Source of the DNA: DASVTR01 sp036387475
Lineage (GTDB): Bacteria; Acidobacteriota; Blastocatellia; Pyrinomonadales; Pyrinomonadaceae
Assembly: GCA_036387475.1 (NCBI GenBank)
Contig: DASVTR010000006.1
Span: 262,969 to 326,968, forward strand
DNA: 64,000 nucleotides
Direction: 5' to 3'
Numbering within the stretch: the stretch's first letter is position 1; every line of letters starts with the position of its first letter. The notes beneath the pieces are model-generated. The model worked only from the letters and a program-made list of their open reading frames with translations. It made no database searches and was not told where the DNA came from. Made by a program: the position numbers and the translations under genes. Shown one piece after another: positions 18,855-28,067 of the stretch.

Positions 18855-19928
18855 TTATTTAAGAATGTCGTGGGAGCGAAGTCTGACGAGTTGATCCAAA
18901 GTTATGTTAGTAAAGCCGCGCGCTTTGGCGCGTCGAATGAAATCCCTGTCAATGCCGTGGTTCTTGAGCCTGACAGCCGCTGCCACAGAGATGTCTGCGT
19001 AACCTTCGGCTTTCAGACCGTTGACAAACTCTGGCGTGATTTCATGATTCTTGAGCCTGACTAACTCTTCGATTGAAAGATTATCAAAACCCGCAGAGCG
19101 CATCTGGTTAATAAATTCCTGCGTGATTTCATGGTTGCGCAGCCTGATGAGCGACTCCAGCGGTTGTTTGCCGAAACCCATCGCCTGCACTTCTTTGACG
19201 TACTGGCTATCTATATCGTGATTTCGCGCGCGGATGAGTTGCTCCATAGATAAACCTTGATAGCCAGCCGCTTGCATTTCGCGGACGTAGGCGGGCGTTA
19301 TATCATGGCTCGCGGCTCTCAAAAGCTGCCGGAATTCCAGTCGGTCGTAGCCGACCGCTTTCAAATCTTCGATAAGTTTTGTCGTCAGGTTATGCAAAGC
19401 CGCTCTGAGCAAATCCTCTTCGGTTAAGTTTTCATAACCGCGACTGCGCATCGCTGAAACGAAACTCTGGTTCGGCACGAGCGTCCAGAAACCAGCGCCT
19501 TTGCCCGCACCGAAATAGCCCTCACAGTTAAATGTTCCCGCTTCACGTACGATGCGAAAGTTGACGTTTACTTTCGTGGAAGATGCTGCATCCGACGGGA
19601 AACCTTGCAGCTCGTCGCGCGAGATATTGTCGGTCGTCATGAAATTGCTTTTATCGGATTGCCGCGTAAACGTCAATTTGATGATGCCGGGTTTGTCGGC
19701 ATCTACTTGAGCAAGCCATTGACCGCTCAACGCAGTTTGCTGAACAGCCAACGTAAGTTGCGGAGTTTGCGCTGGTGTCGCTGAAATCGTGCTGGCGTTT
19801 GTTCTGAGCGCGCCACCGGCAAACAGAATGAGCGCAGAGAAAACGAGCAGCGCCGTCATAGACATGACCGCCATGCGGGATCGTTGCTCAATCAAAAATC
19901 GCGGCGATATTGTCTTAAGCTTTTTCAT
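18855..19928 (-). CDS. Membrane-anchored 29-residue-repeat protein (BlaR1 partner 2)
   Basis: The ATG at 19928 has AAAGGAG eight bases upstream. One N-terminal membrane segment (MTALLVFSALILFAGG) puts the rest outside the cytoplasm. A beta-rich domain of about 100 residues follows (GQWLAQVD to GAGFWTLVPNQSF). About seven tandem repeats of 29 residues then run to the C-terminus, with consensus ITPEFV..LKAEGY.DIS...LVRLKNH. The last repeat ends RLRSHDILK. It is a close paralogue of the next gene upstream, and the repeats match the C-terminus of BlaR1 two genes upstream. I do not recognise the family. Its place in the blaI-blaR1 transcription unit suggests a signalling or binding partner. Confidence 0.75.
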   Translation of the reverse strand: MKKLKTISPRFLIEQRSRMAVMSMTALLVFSALILFAGGALRTNASTISATPAQTPQLTLAVQQTALSGQWLAQVDADKPGIIKLTFTRQSDKSNFMTTDNISRDELQGFPSDAASSTKVNVNFRIVREAGTFNCEGYFGAGKGAGFWTLVPNQSFVSAMRSRGYENLTEEDLLRAALHNLTTKLIEDLKAVGYDRLEFRQLLRAASHDITPAYVREMQAAGYQGLSMEQLIRARNHDIDSQYVKEVQAMGFGKQPLESLIRLRNHEITQEFINQMRSAGFDNLSIEELVRLKNHEITPEFVNGLKAEGYADISVAAAVRLKNHGIDRDFIRRAKARGFTNITLDQLVRLRSHDILK

Positions 19929-19992
19929 GACACAATCTCCTTTAGTTGCTCTTTCACTTTCCGACCGCAATCGTTAATACCGTCTCAACGAT

Positions 19993-21027
19993 TCAATTAA
20001 CGATGTCGTGAATGCGTAGATTAACGAGTTGCCTTAAGGTCACGTCGGTGAAACCCTTCGCTTTAACGCGCCTGATAAAAGCAGCGTCAACGCCGTGAAT
20101 CTTTAGCTCGACGGCTTCCTTCGGCGAGATCGAAGTAAAACCTTCGGCCTTTAATCCATTAACAAATTCGGGCGTGACATCATGAATGCTGAATTCGACT
20201 AACTGCTTAAGCGAAAGATTTTCAAAACCCATCGAGCGCATCTCTCTGATAAATTCCGGTGTGATTTTGAAAATGCGCATCTCGACGAGAGTTTTCAACG
20301 GCTGGCGCTCGAAACCCATCGCCTGCACTTCCCTCACATACTGGCTGTCAATTTTGAAGATGCGCGCCTCGACCAATTCTTTGAGGGTTAAATTGTCGTA
20401 TCCGGCTGATTTCATCTCGCGTATGAATTCGCCCGTCACCTTAAAGATGCTCGCCTCGATTAGTTCTTTAAAAGAGAGGCGGTCGTAGCCAGCCGCTTTT
20501 AAATCCTCTATGGATTTAATATTGATGTCGAACAGTGCTGCGGAAAACAGATCGTCTTCGGTCAGGTTATCGTAGCCACGGCTGCGCATCGCTGAAACGA
20601 AACTTTGATTCGGCGTGAGCGTCCAATGGCCCGCGCCCTTACCTTCACGGAATGAGCCTTCAAACTCAAACGTTCCGGCTTCGCGTACCAGACGAAAGCG
20701 CACATCCGCTCTTGCGCCGAACGCTTGTTCGCGCGACAGACCTTGAAACTCGCTGAGACGAATGCCGTCGCTCGACGAATGATTTCCGCCGCGCGCTGAG
20801 CGACGCATAATTGTGAATTGAACTTCGTCCGCATTTTTACGGTTAAAATCGGCGACCCATTCTCCCGTAATCGCGTCCTGCGCGGCTTGAGCCGCACTAA
20901 GAGGGTTTCGGCTTCTGGCGACACCAAGGATGTTGATGGCGACGAAAAAGGACAACACGACCGCGCCGATAAAAAACGCCTGGCGAAGACGTTGCGATTG
21001 AAGCGCTCTGGTTTGGATGTCGTTCAT
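19993..21027 (-). CDS. Membrane-anchored 29-residue-repeat protein (BlaR1 partner 1)
   Basis: The ATG at 21027 is preceded by AAAGGAGATTTGATT; the frame runs two codons further to a TTG. The architecture equals the downstream paralogue: a short cytoplasmic head, one membrane helix (AFFIGAVVLSFFVAINIL), a beta domain (GEWVADFN to GAGHWTLTPNQSF) and about seven 29-residue repeats ending NLRIHDIVN. The FVSAMRSRGY segment at the domain boundary is identical in both paralogues. Repeats have the form ITPEFIREMRSMGFENLSLKQLVEF. Regular helices and the G(Y/F) at a fixed position suggest a helical solenoid. Function is unknown; it follows blaR1 after 26 bases, so it is probably co-transcribed. Confidence 0.75.
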   Translation of the reverse strand: MNDIQTRALQSQRLRQAFFIGAVVLSFFVAINILGVARSRNPLSAAQAAQDAITGEWVADFNRKNADEVQFTIMRRSARGGNHSSSDGIRLSEFQGLSREQAFGARADVRFRLVREAGTFEFEGSFREGKGAGHWTLTPNQSFVSAMRSRGYDNLTEDDLFSAALFDINIKSIEDLKAAGYDRLSFKELIEASIFKVTGEFIREMKSAGYDNLTLKELVEARIFKIDSQYVREVQAMGFERQPLKTLVEMRIFKITPEFIREMRSMGFENLSLKQLVEFSIHDVTPEFVNGLKAEGFTSISPKEAVELKIHGVDAAFIRRVKAKGFTDVTLRQLVNLRIHDIVN

Positions 21028-21053
21028 AATCAAATCTCCTTTGGTTTCAAATC

Positions 21054-23186
21054 TTATTCGTCGCCGGAGCCTTCGATCAGGCCCTCGATTTTGAGTGCGA
21101 TAATTTGTTTGACGGTTAAATCACCCAGTCGTTTTCGTGCGTCGCGCACAAATGCCGGTGTGATGCCGTGAACGCGAAGCGTCACAAGCTCTCTTGGCGA
21201 GAGATTTCCGAAGCCGACCTCGCGCATGCCGTTGATAAACTCAGGCGTCACCTGATGGACGGCGAAGTCGATTAATTGCCGTGCGGAAAGATTGCTGTAG
21301 CCAGCTTTTCGCAGCCAGTTGATGAATTCGGGCGTGATGCCGTGAACGCTAAAACTCACAAACTCATGCGCGCTTAATTCTCTGTAGCCAGCATTCCTGA
21401 TTGCTTCAATAAATGCCGGGGTCACGTCGTTGACACTCATACCCGCGATTTGTTTCGAAGTCAGATTGCCGAGACCGAGAGCACGCAAACTTCTGACGTA
21501 ATCGGCGGTAACGCCGGACGACTTTAGGTGTACAAGTTCATCAATCGACAAATTCGCGTATCCGACGGAAGCCATCTCGTCTATAAAATCAGAATTACCT
21601 TGCGCTTCAGCTTTGCGTTCCTGCTCATACTTAGCCTTGATAAAAGGAATGGTTGGTGTGCCGGGTTCGGGCGCAGCCGGGGGCACGGGCACGTTTTCAA
21701 TTTGCGGCGGATGATTTTCGGCAACTCCACTTTCGATAATGCGTCCGATGTCTGTCTTCAAAAATTGCTTAACACCTTGGTCAACCGGCGCGCCATCTAA
21801 AATCTGCTGCTGTGAATTATCATCAGCGTGAGCATTGTTTCCCTGCGGCCCAAGCGCACCTTGCGACTTTGCGCTCTTAATTATTGCTTCACCTTTCGAC
21901 TCTGAACCCGTTGTCAAAAACAAGCCGGAGGGAGATTTTTCTGCTCCGCTTGTTTCCTCATGCAAAGCGGTTTCGGAACTTTGCGGATTCTGCGCGCTGC
22001 TGATGGTCGGTCGAATAATTGCCAGCGACAAAAAAAGGACAAACATCAACGCGGTCAGGCCCGCAGTCATCATCTGCGACATCGCGCGGCGCTTGCCTTC
22101 TTTACTGAGAATCGCCAGGAGTCGTCCTTCAAGCTGCGAGCGCCGGGCCATTGCCACCGTCGTTGTTTGCGACCACTGAAAAACCGTGTGCTCTTGCAGA
22201 TAGCGCGCGATTTCCAGTAAATGATGCGCGTAATCGGAAGGCTTCGTGCCGATGCTCAGCACGTAATCGTCACATGCTCGCTCTCGCTCGACGCGCAGGC
22301 GACGCGCAGCGTGCCAGACGAACGGATTAAACCAGTAGAAGGCACAGGCCGTCTGGGCCAACATCTGCGTCAAACAATCTCGCCGCGTAACGTGCGTCAA
22401 CTCATGCAGCAACACCATCCTTCTGCGTTCCTCTGACCAATCATCTGCGCTCGCGGGCAGCAGAACAACCGGACGCAAAACGCCGCACACAATCGGCATC
22501 AACGTGCGCTCGCTGCGTAGCAGGCGAATTCTTCCTCCCAATTGAAGCTCGCTTAAGAGCGACGAAAACAGTCCAACCAATTTCGGGTCTTTGAATTCAA
22601 CTGCGCTGCGAGTTAGCCATTTAGTAGACATGAATCCGACTAATAACCTGAACAAAAGCAGCACGACTCCTGCAAACCAAATCGCTAAAGTCCAATTCAC
22701 TAAACTCGACAAAGACGTTGTGCTTCTTTGTTCTGGAACAACATAAACGTCTGAAGTGCTCTTGCTAAATAAAGGTTTTTCAACCGAACCTATTGCCGGT
22801 TGAAAGTCAGGGATTCTGGTCTCGCTTTTATTTATTTTAGGCGAAGCTTCTATGCTCTGTTCCGTTCTCACATCGGTCAAGGGGAAGGCGTCCTCAGCAG
22901 TTCTCTTTAATTCATTCGATGGCGCTTGCTTCAAGGAGGAAATTTGTGCGGGCAAAACCGGAACTTCCAACACTTCTACGATAGAGAAGAAAGGCAACAG
23001 AAGCGCAGCGCACAGCGAAAGCGTCCAGAGAAGATGCCGGGTCGCTGCCGAGAGGCGGCGAAGCGCCAGACACAGCAAGCCCACAAAGCCGAGCAAAAAA
23101 GTCGCCTTCATGGCTGACGCAGCCAGAAACAAAAGCAGGTCAAAATTGTTGCTGTGCGACGAGACTGCGTTCCAGAAGTAATTCAT
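21054..23186 (-). CDS. blaR1: BlaR1-type M56 sensor metallopeptidase with C-terminal 29-residue repeats
   Basis: This 710-residue membrane protein has the BlaR1/MecR1 M56 peptidase core: helices at about 17-42, 50-70 and 163-185, the zinc motif HELTH at 261-265 and ERACDD at 302-307, then another helix (about 365-385). In BlaR1 of staphylococci the external C-terminus is a penicillin-binding sensor. Here that domain is absent and is replaced by a low-complexity linker and six 29-residue repeats (about 530-705). By family knowledge the peptidase should cleave or trigger loss of the partner repressor BlaI when the outer part senses a signal. The start overlaps the blaI stop by one base (TAATG). 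The sensed ligand is probably not a beta-lactam; this is inference. Confidence 0.85.
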   Translation of the reverse strand: MNYFWNAVSSHSNNFDLLLFLAASAMKATFLLGFVGLLCLALRRLSAATRHLLWTLSLCAALLLPFFSIVEVLEVPVLPAQISSLKQAPSNELKRTAEDAFPLTDVRTEQSIEASPKINKSETRIPDFQPAIGSVEKPLFSKSTSDVYVVPEQRSTTSLSSLVNWTLAIWFAGVVLLLFRLLVGFMSTKWLTRSAVEFKDPKLVGLFSSLLSELQLGGRIRLLRSERTLMPIVCGVLRPVVLLPASADDWSEERRRMVLLHELTHVTRRDCLTQMLAQTACAFYWFNPFVWHAARRLRVERERACDDYVLSIGTKPSDYAHHLLEIARYLQEHTVFQWSQTTTVAMARRSQLEGRLLAILSKEGKRRAMSQMMTAGLTALMFVLFLSLAIIRPTISSAQNPQSSETALHEETSGAEKSPSGLFLTTGSESKGEAIIKSAKSQGALGPQGNNAHADDNSQQQILDGAPVDQGVKQFLKTDIGRIIESGVAENHPPQIENVPVPPAAPEPGTPTIPFIKAKYEQERKAEAQGNSDFIDEMASVGYANLSIDELVHLKSSGVTADYVRSLRALGLGNLTSKQIAGMSVNDVTPAFIEAIRNAGYRELSAHEFVSFSVHGITPEFINWLRKAGYSNLSARQLIDFAVHQVTPEFINGMREVGFGNLSPRELVTLRVHGITPAFVRDARKRLGDLTVKQIIALKIEGLIEGSGDE

Positions 23187-23578
23187 TACCGCCCTTCCCT
23201 CCTGGCTTGCTTGATAAGCTGCTCCATGCGCTCCAATTCATCATCAGAGAGGCGCTCCTGCGAGATGTCCAGCAAAGCCGCGATTGCATCTTCCGTCGAA
23301 TCATCAAAAAAGGTTTGCAGCACGCGTTGCAGAGCCGAGAGTTTTGCCCGCTCGCGTCCGACCGTCGGAGAGTAAACGTAACGCTGCCCGTCCTGCTTGT
23401 GCCGCAAATGGCCTTTCTCTTCGAGCACGCGCAACAGCGCACGTACAGCCGAATAGCTTGGCGGGTCAGCCAGGTTTTCCATCACTTCGGTTGCTGTTGC
23501 TTTCCCACGACTATAAATGATGTCCATAATCTGCCGCTCACGCCGTGAGAGAGTTTTTATAGGCTGCTTCCTGCTCAT
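23186..23578 (-). CDS. blaI: BlaI/MecI-family transcriptional repressor
   Basis: This 130-residue protein matches the usual length of BlaI. The winged-helix part starts at LSRRERQIMDIIYSRGKAT and continues through SYSAVRALLRVLEEKGHLRH with the wing at GQRYVYSP. The C-terminal half is the dimerisation helix region (DDSTEDAIAALLDI). It is the first gene of the four-gene unit blaI-blaR1-repeat proteins, translationally coupled to blaR1. The expected behaviour is repression of its own operon until BlaR1 signals. The upstream region has a candidate operator at 23636-23664. Confidence 0.92.
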   Translation of the reverse strand: MSRKQPIKTLSRRERQIMDIIYSRGKATATEVMENLADPPSYSAVRALLRVLEEKGHLRHKQDGQRYVYSPTVGRERAKLSALQRVLQTFFDDSTEDAIAALLDISQERLSDDELERMEQLIKQARREGR

Positions 23579-24131
23579 TCATTCTCGCTTCCTTAAGATG
23601 GTCTCATATCACTGCTCGAATAAACTCGATGCTAGTTTTTTAGCACGTGCTGCTTTTTTAGCACCCACCGTTTCGAAAGTCAACCCAAAAGTTTATTCTC
23701 ACATCATCTACGGGCAGAATTTTTAGAGCAGCAACACGTGTTAAAAATCCAGCGCCGCACACCGGAAAACGAGTCAGCAGGACTGTCATCATCGTCAAGA
23801 CAATCGAGCAGATGTTAAATATCAGGACGCTTTGAACTAGAGCCTATATCACTAACACCACGCTCGCGCAGAATGTGGCAAAAATTTTCGAGGAGGGAGC
23901 GCAGCTTCAACAACCCTGTTGCACGAACTGCTTCTACGGATGTTATTTAGATTCTGTTCCGAGAATTATTTCCGAACGGATTCCGGCTCATAATCCCGCC
24001 GCTTGAATGGAGATCAATTACGCTTCAGCCAGGGAGATCAGGAAAAGGAAGTAGCTGGCAGAGAAATAAGATGACGAAGAGAATTCGTTTTTTGCGTCAG
24101 AGCCATTATTAGAGGAGAAGCTGTCTGGGCC
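23579..24131. other. Intergenic region upstream of blaI
   Basis: This 553-base gap lies between the blaI start and the VWFA-protein stop. Stops interrupt all frames and no RNA gene was recognised. The part next to blaI is AT-rich and holds the repeat described at 23636-23664. The remainder shows no structure that I can interpret. Confidence 0.5.
23636..23664. promoter_or_regulatory. Candidate BlaI operator
   Basis: On the minus strand GTGCTAAAAAA occurs twice about 15 bases apart. Around the blaI-proximal copy is a perfect ten-base palindrome AGCACGTGCT at 23642-23651. The site lies roughly 60-85 bases upstream of the blaI ATG, a plausible place for autoregulation. It does not contain the TACA/TGTA core known from staphylococcal BlaI operators, so the assignment rests only on position and symmetry. 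Confidence 0.3.
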
Positions 24132-26441
24132 TCATTCCACGTAGAAGTTGACTCGCTCGACTGCGGTGCGATTAATCGTTCGGTCTGTGGCCGTCACCTG
24201 TAGGACGTAGCGGCCCGGCGGCAGTTGTTCAAGTGAAAGCTCTGACCAGAAGGGCAGGCGCGCGAGATCAGCGACGATTGGCACTTTGCTCGGCTGGGTC
24301 GTTAGCAACGGCTTTGGCCCGCGAAAGACCTGTGCCTGCACCTGCACATCCGGGCCACGCGTGCCACCAGCGCGCGCAGCGTTGTACACGTAAGTCTGAA
24401 AGCGCAGGATGCTGTTGCGCGCAAAGCGATGGTCAACGTCAACGATAATAGCTCGCGGCCCGCCAGCTTCCGGTCGGACGGGGGCGGTCTCTGTGTTGCG
24501 TTCGCCGAGAAAGATACTGCTCAAAGCGAAGCCGCCTTTCGAGAGGTCTGGAATCTCAATCCACTGCATAGAGCTTCCGACGCGACCCGTGGCGCGCTCG
24601 CGCAACGCGACGCGCACCTGATAGAGGCCAGGCTTGAGGCGTAGCTGTTGATGCCAGACGACCGGCTGCGAGGCGTCTGTGTCTACGGGGTCAGGTGTGA
24701 CTGTGAGCAATTGCTTGAAGCTGCCGAACTGCCCGCGATCATCTATGGCCGCGCCCGCCACGTCCAACAGAGCCTGGCGCTTATCCCCTGCCGCGTCGAA
24801 GTCGAAGGCTGTCCGGGCCAACTGCATAGAGACTTTTAGCACAGAGCCTTGTTCGTCAGTGTTGAGATAGCCGACCGTGAGCGCGACCGGCAACCCGCGC
24901 TGCGGATAGAGAGAAGCGAGCGCCGACAGCAATTCGTTTTCGTTAGCCTGTGCTTCGGTCTTCTCGTTTTTGCTCCCGGCTTTCGTCTCTTTGGGCCGGG
25001 TGCTGCTCTCTTTTGCTCCGGCCTGCGGCTCTTGTGTCTGGCCCTGGCGGGTCGCTTGCTCGGTCTGTTTTTTCTGGACGGCGGGAATAATGAAGGAGTT
25101 GGCCCTCAGGCGCACGCGCAATTCTGGGCGTCCTTTGACGAAGACTTTCAGGCGCGCTCTGCCCTCACGCAACTCTGCGGAGTCTGGACGCCAGGCGAGC
25201 AGGTAATAGTCTGCCGTCTCGCTGATGGCTTGCTGCACGGCATCCTCTATCGAGCTTGAGTTGAAGATGGCGCGCCCGCCGGTTTCCTCCGCGATGAGTT
25301 GAAGCGGTTCTCTGGTGGCCGCGATTTCGCCGAAGGCGACTCCGGCGCGGCGTGCGGAGAGGTCTATGTAATCGTTGGTGCTGGCATCAACGCTCGAACC
25401 CAGTCCGAAGAGAGTCCCGCGCAAGTCCATCGTGTAGACGACCGCTCCGGCGCTGGCTGCCGTCTCCGTGACGCTGTGCAGCAGTTCGAGCGCGCCCGCA
25501 TTGCGCTCGTTGAGAATGAAGCCATCCGAGAGGAAGAAGACGAGCTTTCGGCCCGGAAGAGCGCTCGACGACAGCATCAGGCTGCGTAGCGCGCCGAGCG
25601 TATCGGCGGTGGTCATCTGCCCCTGCGTGCGCACCTGCCGCAGCCGGTTACGCAGGTAGGGCGCAGCCGAATAGGAGGCCGCCAATTGATGATCTCCATG
25701 TCGACTGCCAGGACCCATCTGCTGTTCGAGCTTGATGGATTCCAGAAGGTACGCGTACAACTCGCGGTTGCCGGAGTCGAGCACCTGGCTCGCCATGTAC
25801 TCGCTGATTTGTGTCTTGCCGGTGTAAGCCTCCGGGTTCTGTTTGTAGCCGAGACGCTTGATGGCCGCGCGCAAGACCACTGGATTGTCCGTCAACTGCT
25901 GTAAGAACCCTATTTGCCCGCTTGTCGAGACGATAGCCACCTGATCGTTCGGGTTCATGCCGCTGTCAATGAAGCGCTGCAAAGCCTCGCGCGCGCGAAT
26001 AAGGCTCGCGCCGCTCAAATGTAGGTCATCAAGGAAAAAGAAGATGAGCCGCCCGCGCTCAGGCGCTTCAGGGCTGACGGCCCTGTTCGGTTTGAGCGTA
26101 TTGCCTGCGCCGCTGCTGCTCCGCGCTGTGGCGGCTGTCAGTTGCGCCTCTTCGCTGCGGCTGCCCGCCGTGACGCGCTCAAAGAAGGAGATCGCCTGCG
26201 TCTTACCGCCCACCTGCAACTCAAACTGCTCAGGCCGCAAGCCGTCAATAAAGCGCCCCTGTTTATCAAAGACCGCAACGTCCGTCTGCACCAACTCTGT
26301 CGTAATTCGTACTACTTCGTCCGTCTGTTCCGGCGCGTGCCGCTGCGACTGTTGTTGGGCGTGCGCCAGAAGAGTGAGAGAGAAACAGAGGGCGACCGCC
26401 AAAAGAAAGGGGCGCTGGTTGACGTTGCGCTGCAAGAGCAT
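24132..26441 (-). CDS. Secreted VWFA-related protein (acidobacterial type)
   Basis: I place the start at the ATG at 26441, with GAGGT upstream and a signal peptide (FLLAVALCFSLTLLAHAQ); the frame stays open to 26690 but that would overlap the divergent gene. After the signal, VRITTELVQTDVAVFDKQG and GLRPEQFEL begin the acidobacterial VWFA-related domain. A von Willebrand A fold follows, with FFFLDDLHLSG, ARFLS-like helices, GRKLVFFLSDGF and VYTMDLRGTLFGLG. A K/Q/E-rich linker at about 455-500 leads to C-terminal beta-sandwich regions. The family is exported and expanded in Acidobacteriota; binding partners are unknown. Confidence 0.85.
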   Translation of the reverse strand: MLLQRNVNQRPFLLAVALCFSLTLLAHAQQQSQRHAPEQTDEVVRITTELVQTDVAVFDKQGRFIDGLRPEQFELQVGGKTQAISFFERVTAGSRSEEAQLTAATARSSSGAGNTLKPNRAVSPEAPERGRLIFFFLDDLHLSGASLIRAREALQRFIDSGMNPNDQVAIVSTSGQIGFLQQLTDNPVVLRAAIKRLGYKQNPEAYTGKTQISEYMASQVLDSGNRELYAYLLESIKLEQQMGPGSRHGDHQLAASYSAAPYLRNRLRQVRTQGQMTTADTLGALRSLMLSSSALPGRKLVFFLSDGFILNERNAGALELLHSVTETAASAGAVVYTMDLRGTLFGLGSSVDASTNDYIDLSARRAGVAFGEIAATREPLQLIAEETGGRAIFNSSSIEDAVQQAISETADYYLLAWRPDSAELREGRARLKVFVKGRPELRVRLRANSFIIPAVQKKQTEQATRQGQTQEPQAGAKESSTRPKETKAGSKNEKTEAQANENELLSALASLYPQRGLPVALTVGYLNTDEQGSVLKVSMQLARTAFDFDAAGDKRQALLDVAGAAIDDRGQFGSFKQLLTVTPDPVDTDASQPVVWHQQLRLKPGLYQVRVALRERATGRVGSSMQWIEIPDLSKGGFALSSIFLGERNTETAPVRPEAGGPRAIIVDVDHRFARNSILRFQTYVYNAARAGGTRGPDVQVQAQVFRGPKPLLTTQPSKVPIVADLARLPFWSELSLEQLPPGRYVLQVTATDRTINRTAVERVNFYVE

Positions 26442-26588
26442 AGGAGCAGACCTCGCTAGAAAGTTGGTAGTGTTGCAAAAAATTCTTCCAGATGCAATAT
26501 ATTGTGAAGAGAGACAGTGGGCCAACACTGTGTATATATGCTGAATCTCACTAATGCCAGTTCCGGCAAGCTCACGTTGGGAGAATAG

Positions 26589-27089
26589 ATGATGAGGGTT
26601 TTTAAGAACAGAAGGCGCAGGATTCTTGCTGCGCTCAATTTGCTGGTTGCTCTTGGGATATTCTCGGCATCCCAATTCGCTCTGGCACAAAGCCAGCGGG
26701 ATAAAGCCGTGATTGATAACTTCATTGCCAGGCAGATGAGGAGAGAGTCTGCCACCGAATATAAAGAAGCAAGATCAATTGTGCGTGGCGATTTGAATAA
26801 TGATGGCGATAAAGATGTGGTTGTTCTGTATACCCTTGAGAATCTTGGGGGGACGAATCAGTATGTGCAGTATGTAGCGGTCTTCATCAATCGCAGAAGA
26901 AGGCTTTTATATGTCACGCATCAGCTAGTCGGAGGCAAGAACCGGAGGGCGATTGATTCTGTCTCAATCAAAGAGCGAAAGATCAACATGCAAACCGAAG
27001 AATATCTGCCGACGGACGCAAGCTGTTGTCCAAGTAAAAAAGGTAAGGTCAGTTTTATGTTGAGCCGAGGCAAATTGAAAGAAGTTTGA
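26589..27089 (+). CDS. Small secreted hypothetical protein with FG-GAP-like strand
   Basis: This 166-residue protein starts at tandem ATGs (26589 and 26592) with GGGAG just upstream. An arginine-rich head and the hydrophobic stretch ILAALNLLVALGIFSASQ form a signal peptide ending near ALA. The mature part contains RGDLNNDGDKDVVVLY, a calcium-loop-like D.NNDGD.D as in FG-GAP repeats, and two adjacent cysteines near the end (ASCCPSKKG). I recognise no family. It is divergent from the VWFA gene across about 147 bases that must hold both promoters. Confidence 0.6.
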   Translation: MMRVFKNRRRRILAALNLLVALGIFSASQFALAQSQRDKAVIDNFIARQMRRESATEYKEARSIVRGDLNNDGDKDVVVLYTLENLGGTNQYVQYVAVFINRRRRLLYVTHQLVGGKNRRAIDSVSIKERKINMQTEEYLPTDASCCPSKKGKVSFMLSRGKLKEV

Positions 27090-27143
27090 CCGTTTCGCAT
27101 TGAGCTACTGGGCGGAAATGCCCACGGCGACAACACGTCGGTA

Positions 27144-28067
27144 CTAGACGATGCGCCGCATGGGAGGTTGAATCATAAGGCGATAGGATTGCGGCGTCGT
27201 TCCCGTCAGCTTGCGAAAGAGTCTTGTGAAGTGACTCTGATGGCTGAACCCCGACCGCAGACCCACTTCGGCGAGGGGCATTTTACCTTCGGCCAGCAAC
27301 GCCTTGGCGCGCTCGACGCGAAACTTTATCAAATGCTGATGAGGCGTCGTCCCCGTCGCACGCTTGAACTCGCGCGCGAAATGAAACGTGCTCATCCCGG
27401 CCTCGCCCGCTAAATCATCAAGGCTCAGCTCGTGCTCATAGTTGTCTGCGACGAAGGCCAGCACACGCCGCAGTCTACGCCCCGAAAGGCCGCCAATGAA
27501 GCGGCGCACACCGCCTCCTGAAGCAGTGTAATGTCTCAGTAGGTGAACGGCGAGGACGTTTGCCAGCGACTGCGCGTAGAGTCGCCCGCCGGGAGCGTCC
27601 GCTTCCAACTCGGCCAGCAATGCTTGCCCTATCTGTACGATCAAGGGGTCGTCCAGTGAAGTTTTTTCGATCACTTCTACTCCGCCACTCATAGCGGCGG
27701 GCGCGTCTTCGGCGGCGGCGCGCAGGACAAGCGACGGGTCTAAGTAGACCGCCAGAAACTCGGCCTCGCCTTCGAGCGTGGCCGCGAAAGGCTGCCCCGA
27801 AGGAATGACACACACGCCGCCGCTCCTTCGCGGGTGCGCGTTGAATCCGCTGGACGTTCGGATTCCTCCTTTGCACTCTTTGGTTAGAGTGACTAAGACG
27901 AGATGTTGACTGTGACTGTGTTCGGGCACGTCGCCCGCGCGGAAACGGTAATGGGCGAGGCTAATTCCGTCCCAAGACGCTTGCCTCACGAAGACGAGAG
28001 GTGTCGAATGGTGTCGTTCCGGCGCGTTCATGTTCGTATTCGTGTTCGTATTCATGTTCGCGTTCAT
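27144..28067 (-). CDS. AraC-family transcriptional regulator
   Basis: This 307-residue regulator has a cupin-like sensor domain (RAGDVPEHSHSQHLVLVTL) and, from about residue 200, the double helix-turn-helix of AraC/XylS. Visible motifs are LSLDDLAGEAGMSTFHFARE and AEVGLRSGFSHQSHFTRLF. The N-terminus MNANMNTNTNTNMN is encoded by a run of ATGAAC/ACGAAT hexamers, so several in-frame ATGs are possible starts. The first ATG overlaps the TetR stop by four bases (ATGA), so the two regulators are one transcription unit. The target and effector are unknown. Confidence 0.9.
   Translation of the reverse strand: MNANMNTNTNTNMNAPERHHSTPLVFVRQASWDGISLAHYRFRAGDVPEHSHSQHLVLVTLTKECKGGIRTSSGFNAHPRRSGGVCVIPSGQPFAATLEGEAEFLAVYLDPSLVLRAAAEDAPAAMSGGVEVIEKTSLDDPLIVQIGQALLAELEADAPGGRLYAQSLANVLAVHLLRHYTASGGGVRRFIGGLSGRRLRRVLAFVADNYEHELSLDDLAGEAGMSTFHFAREFKRATGTTPHQHLIKFRVERAKALLAEGKMPLAEVGLRSGFSHQSHFTRLFRKLTGTTPQSYRLMIQPPMRRIV

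Noticed and set aside
19000..21600. Regular DNA repeats that might suggest a CRISPR or satellite array
   Set aside because: The periodicity is 87 bases and follows the 29-residue protein repeat with degenerate codons; there are no identical repeats or spacers.
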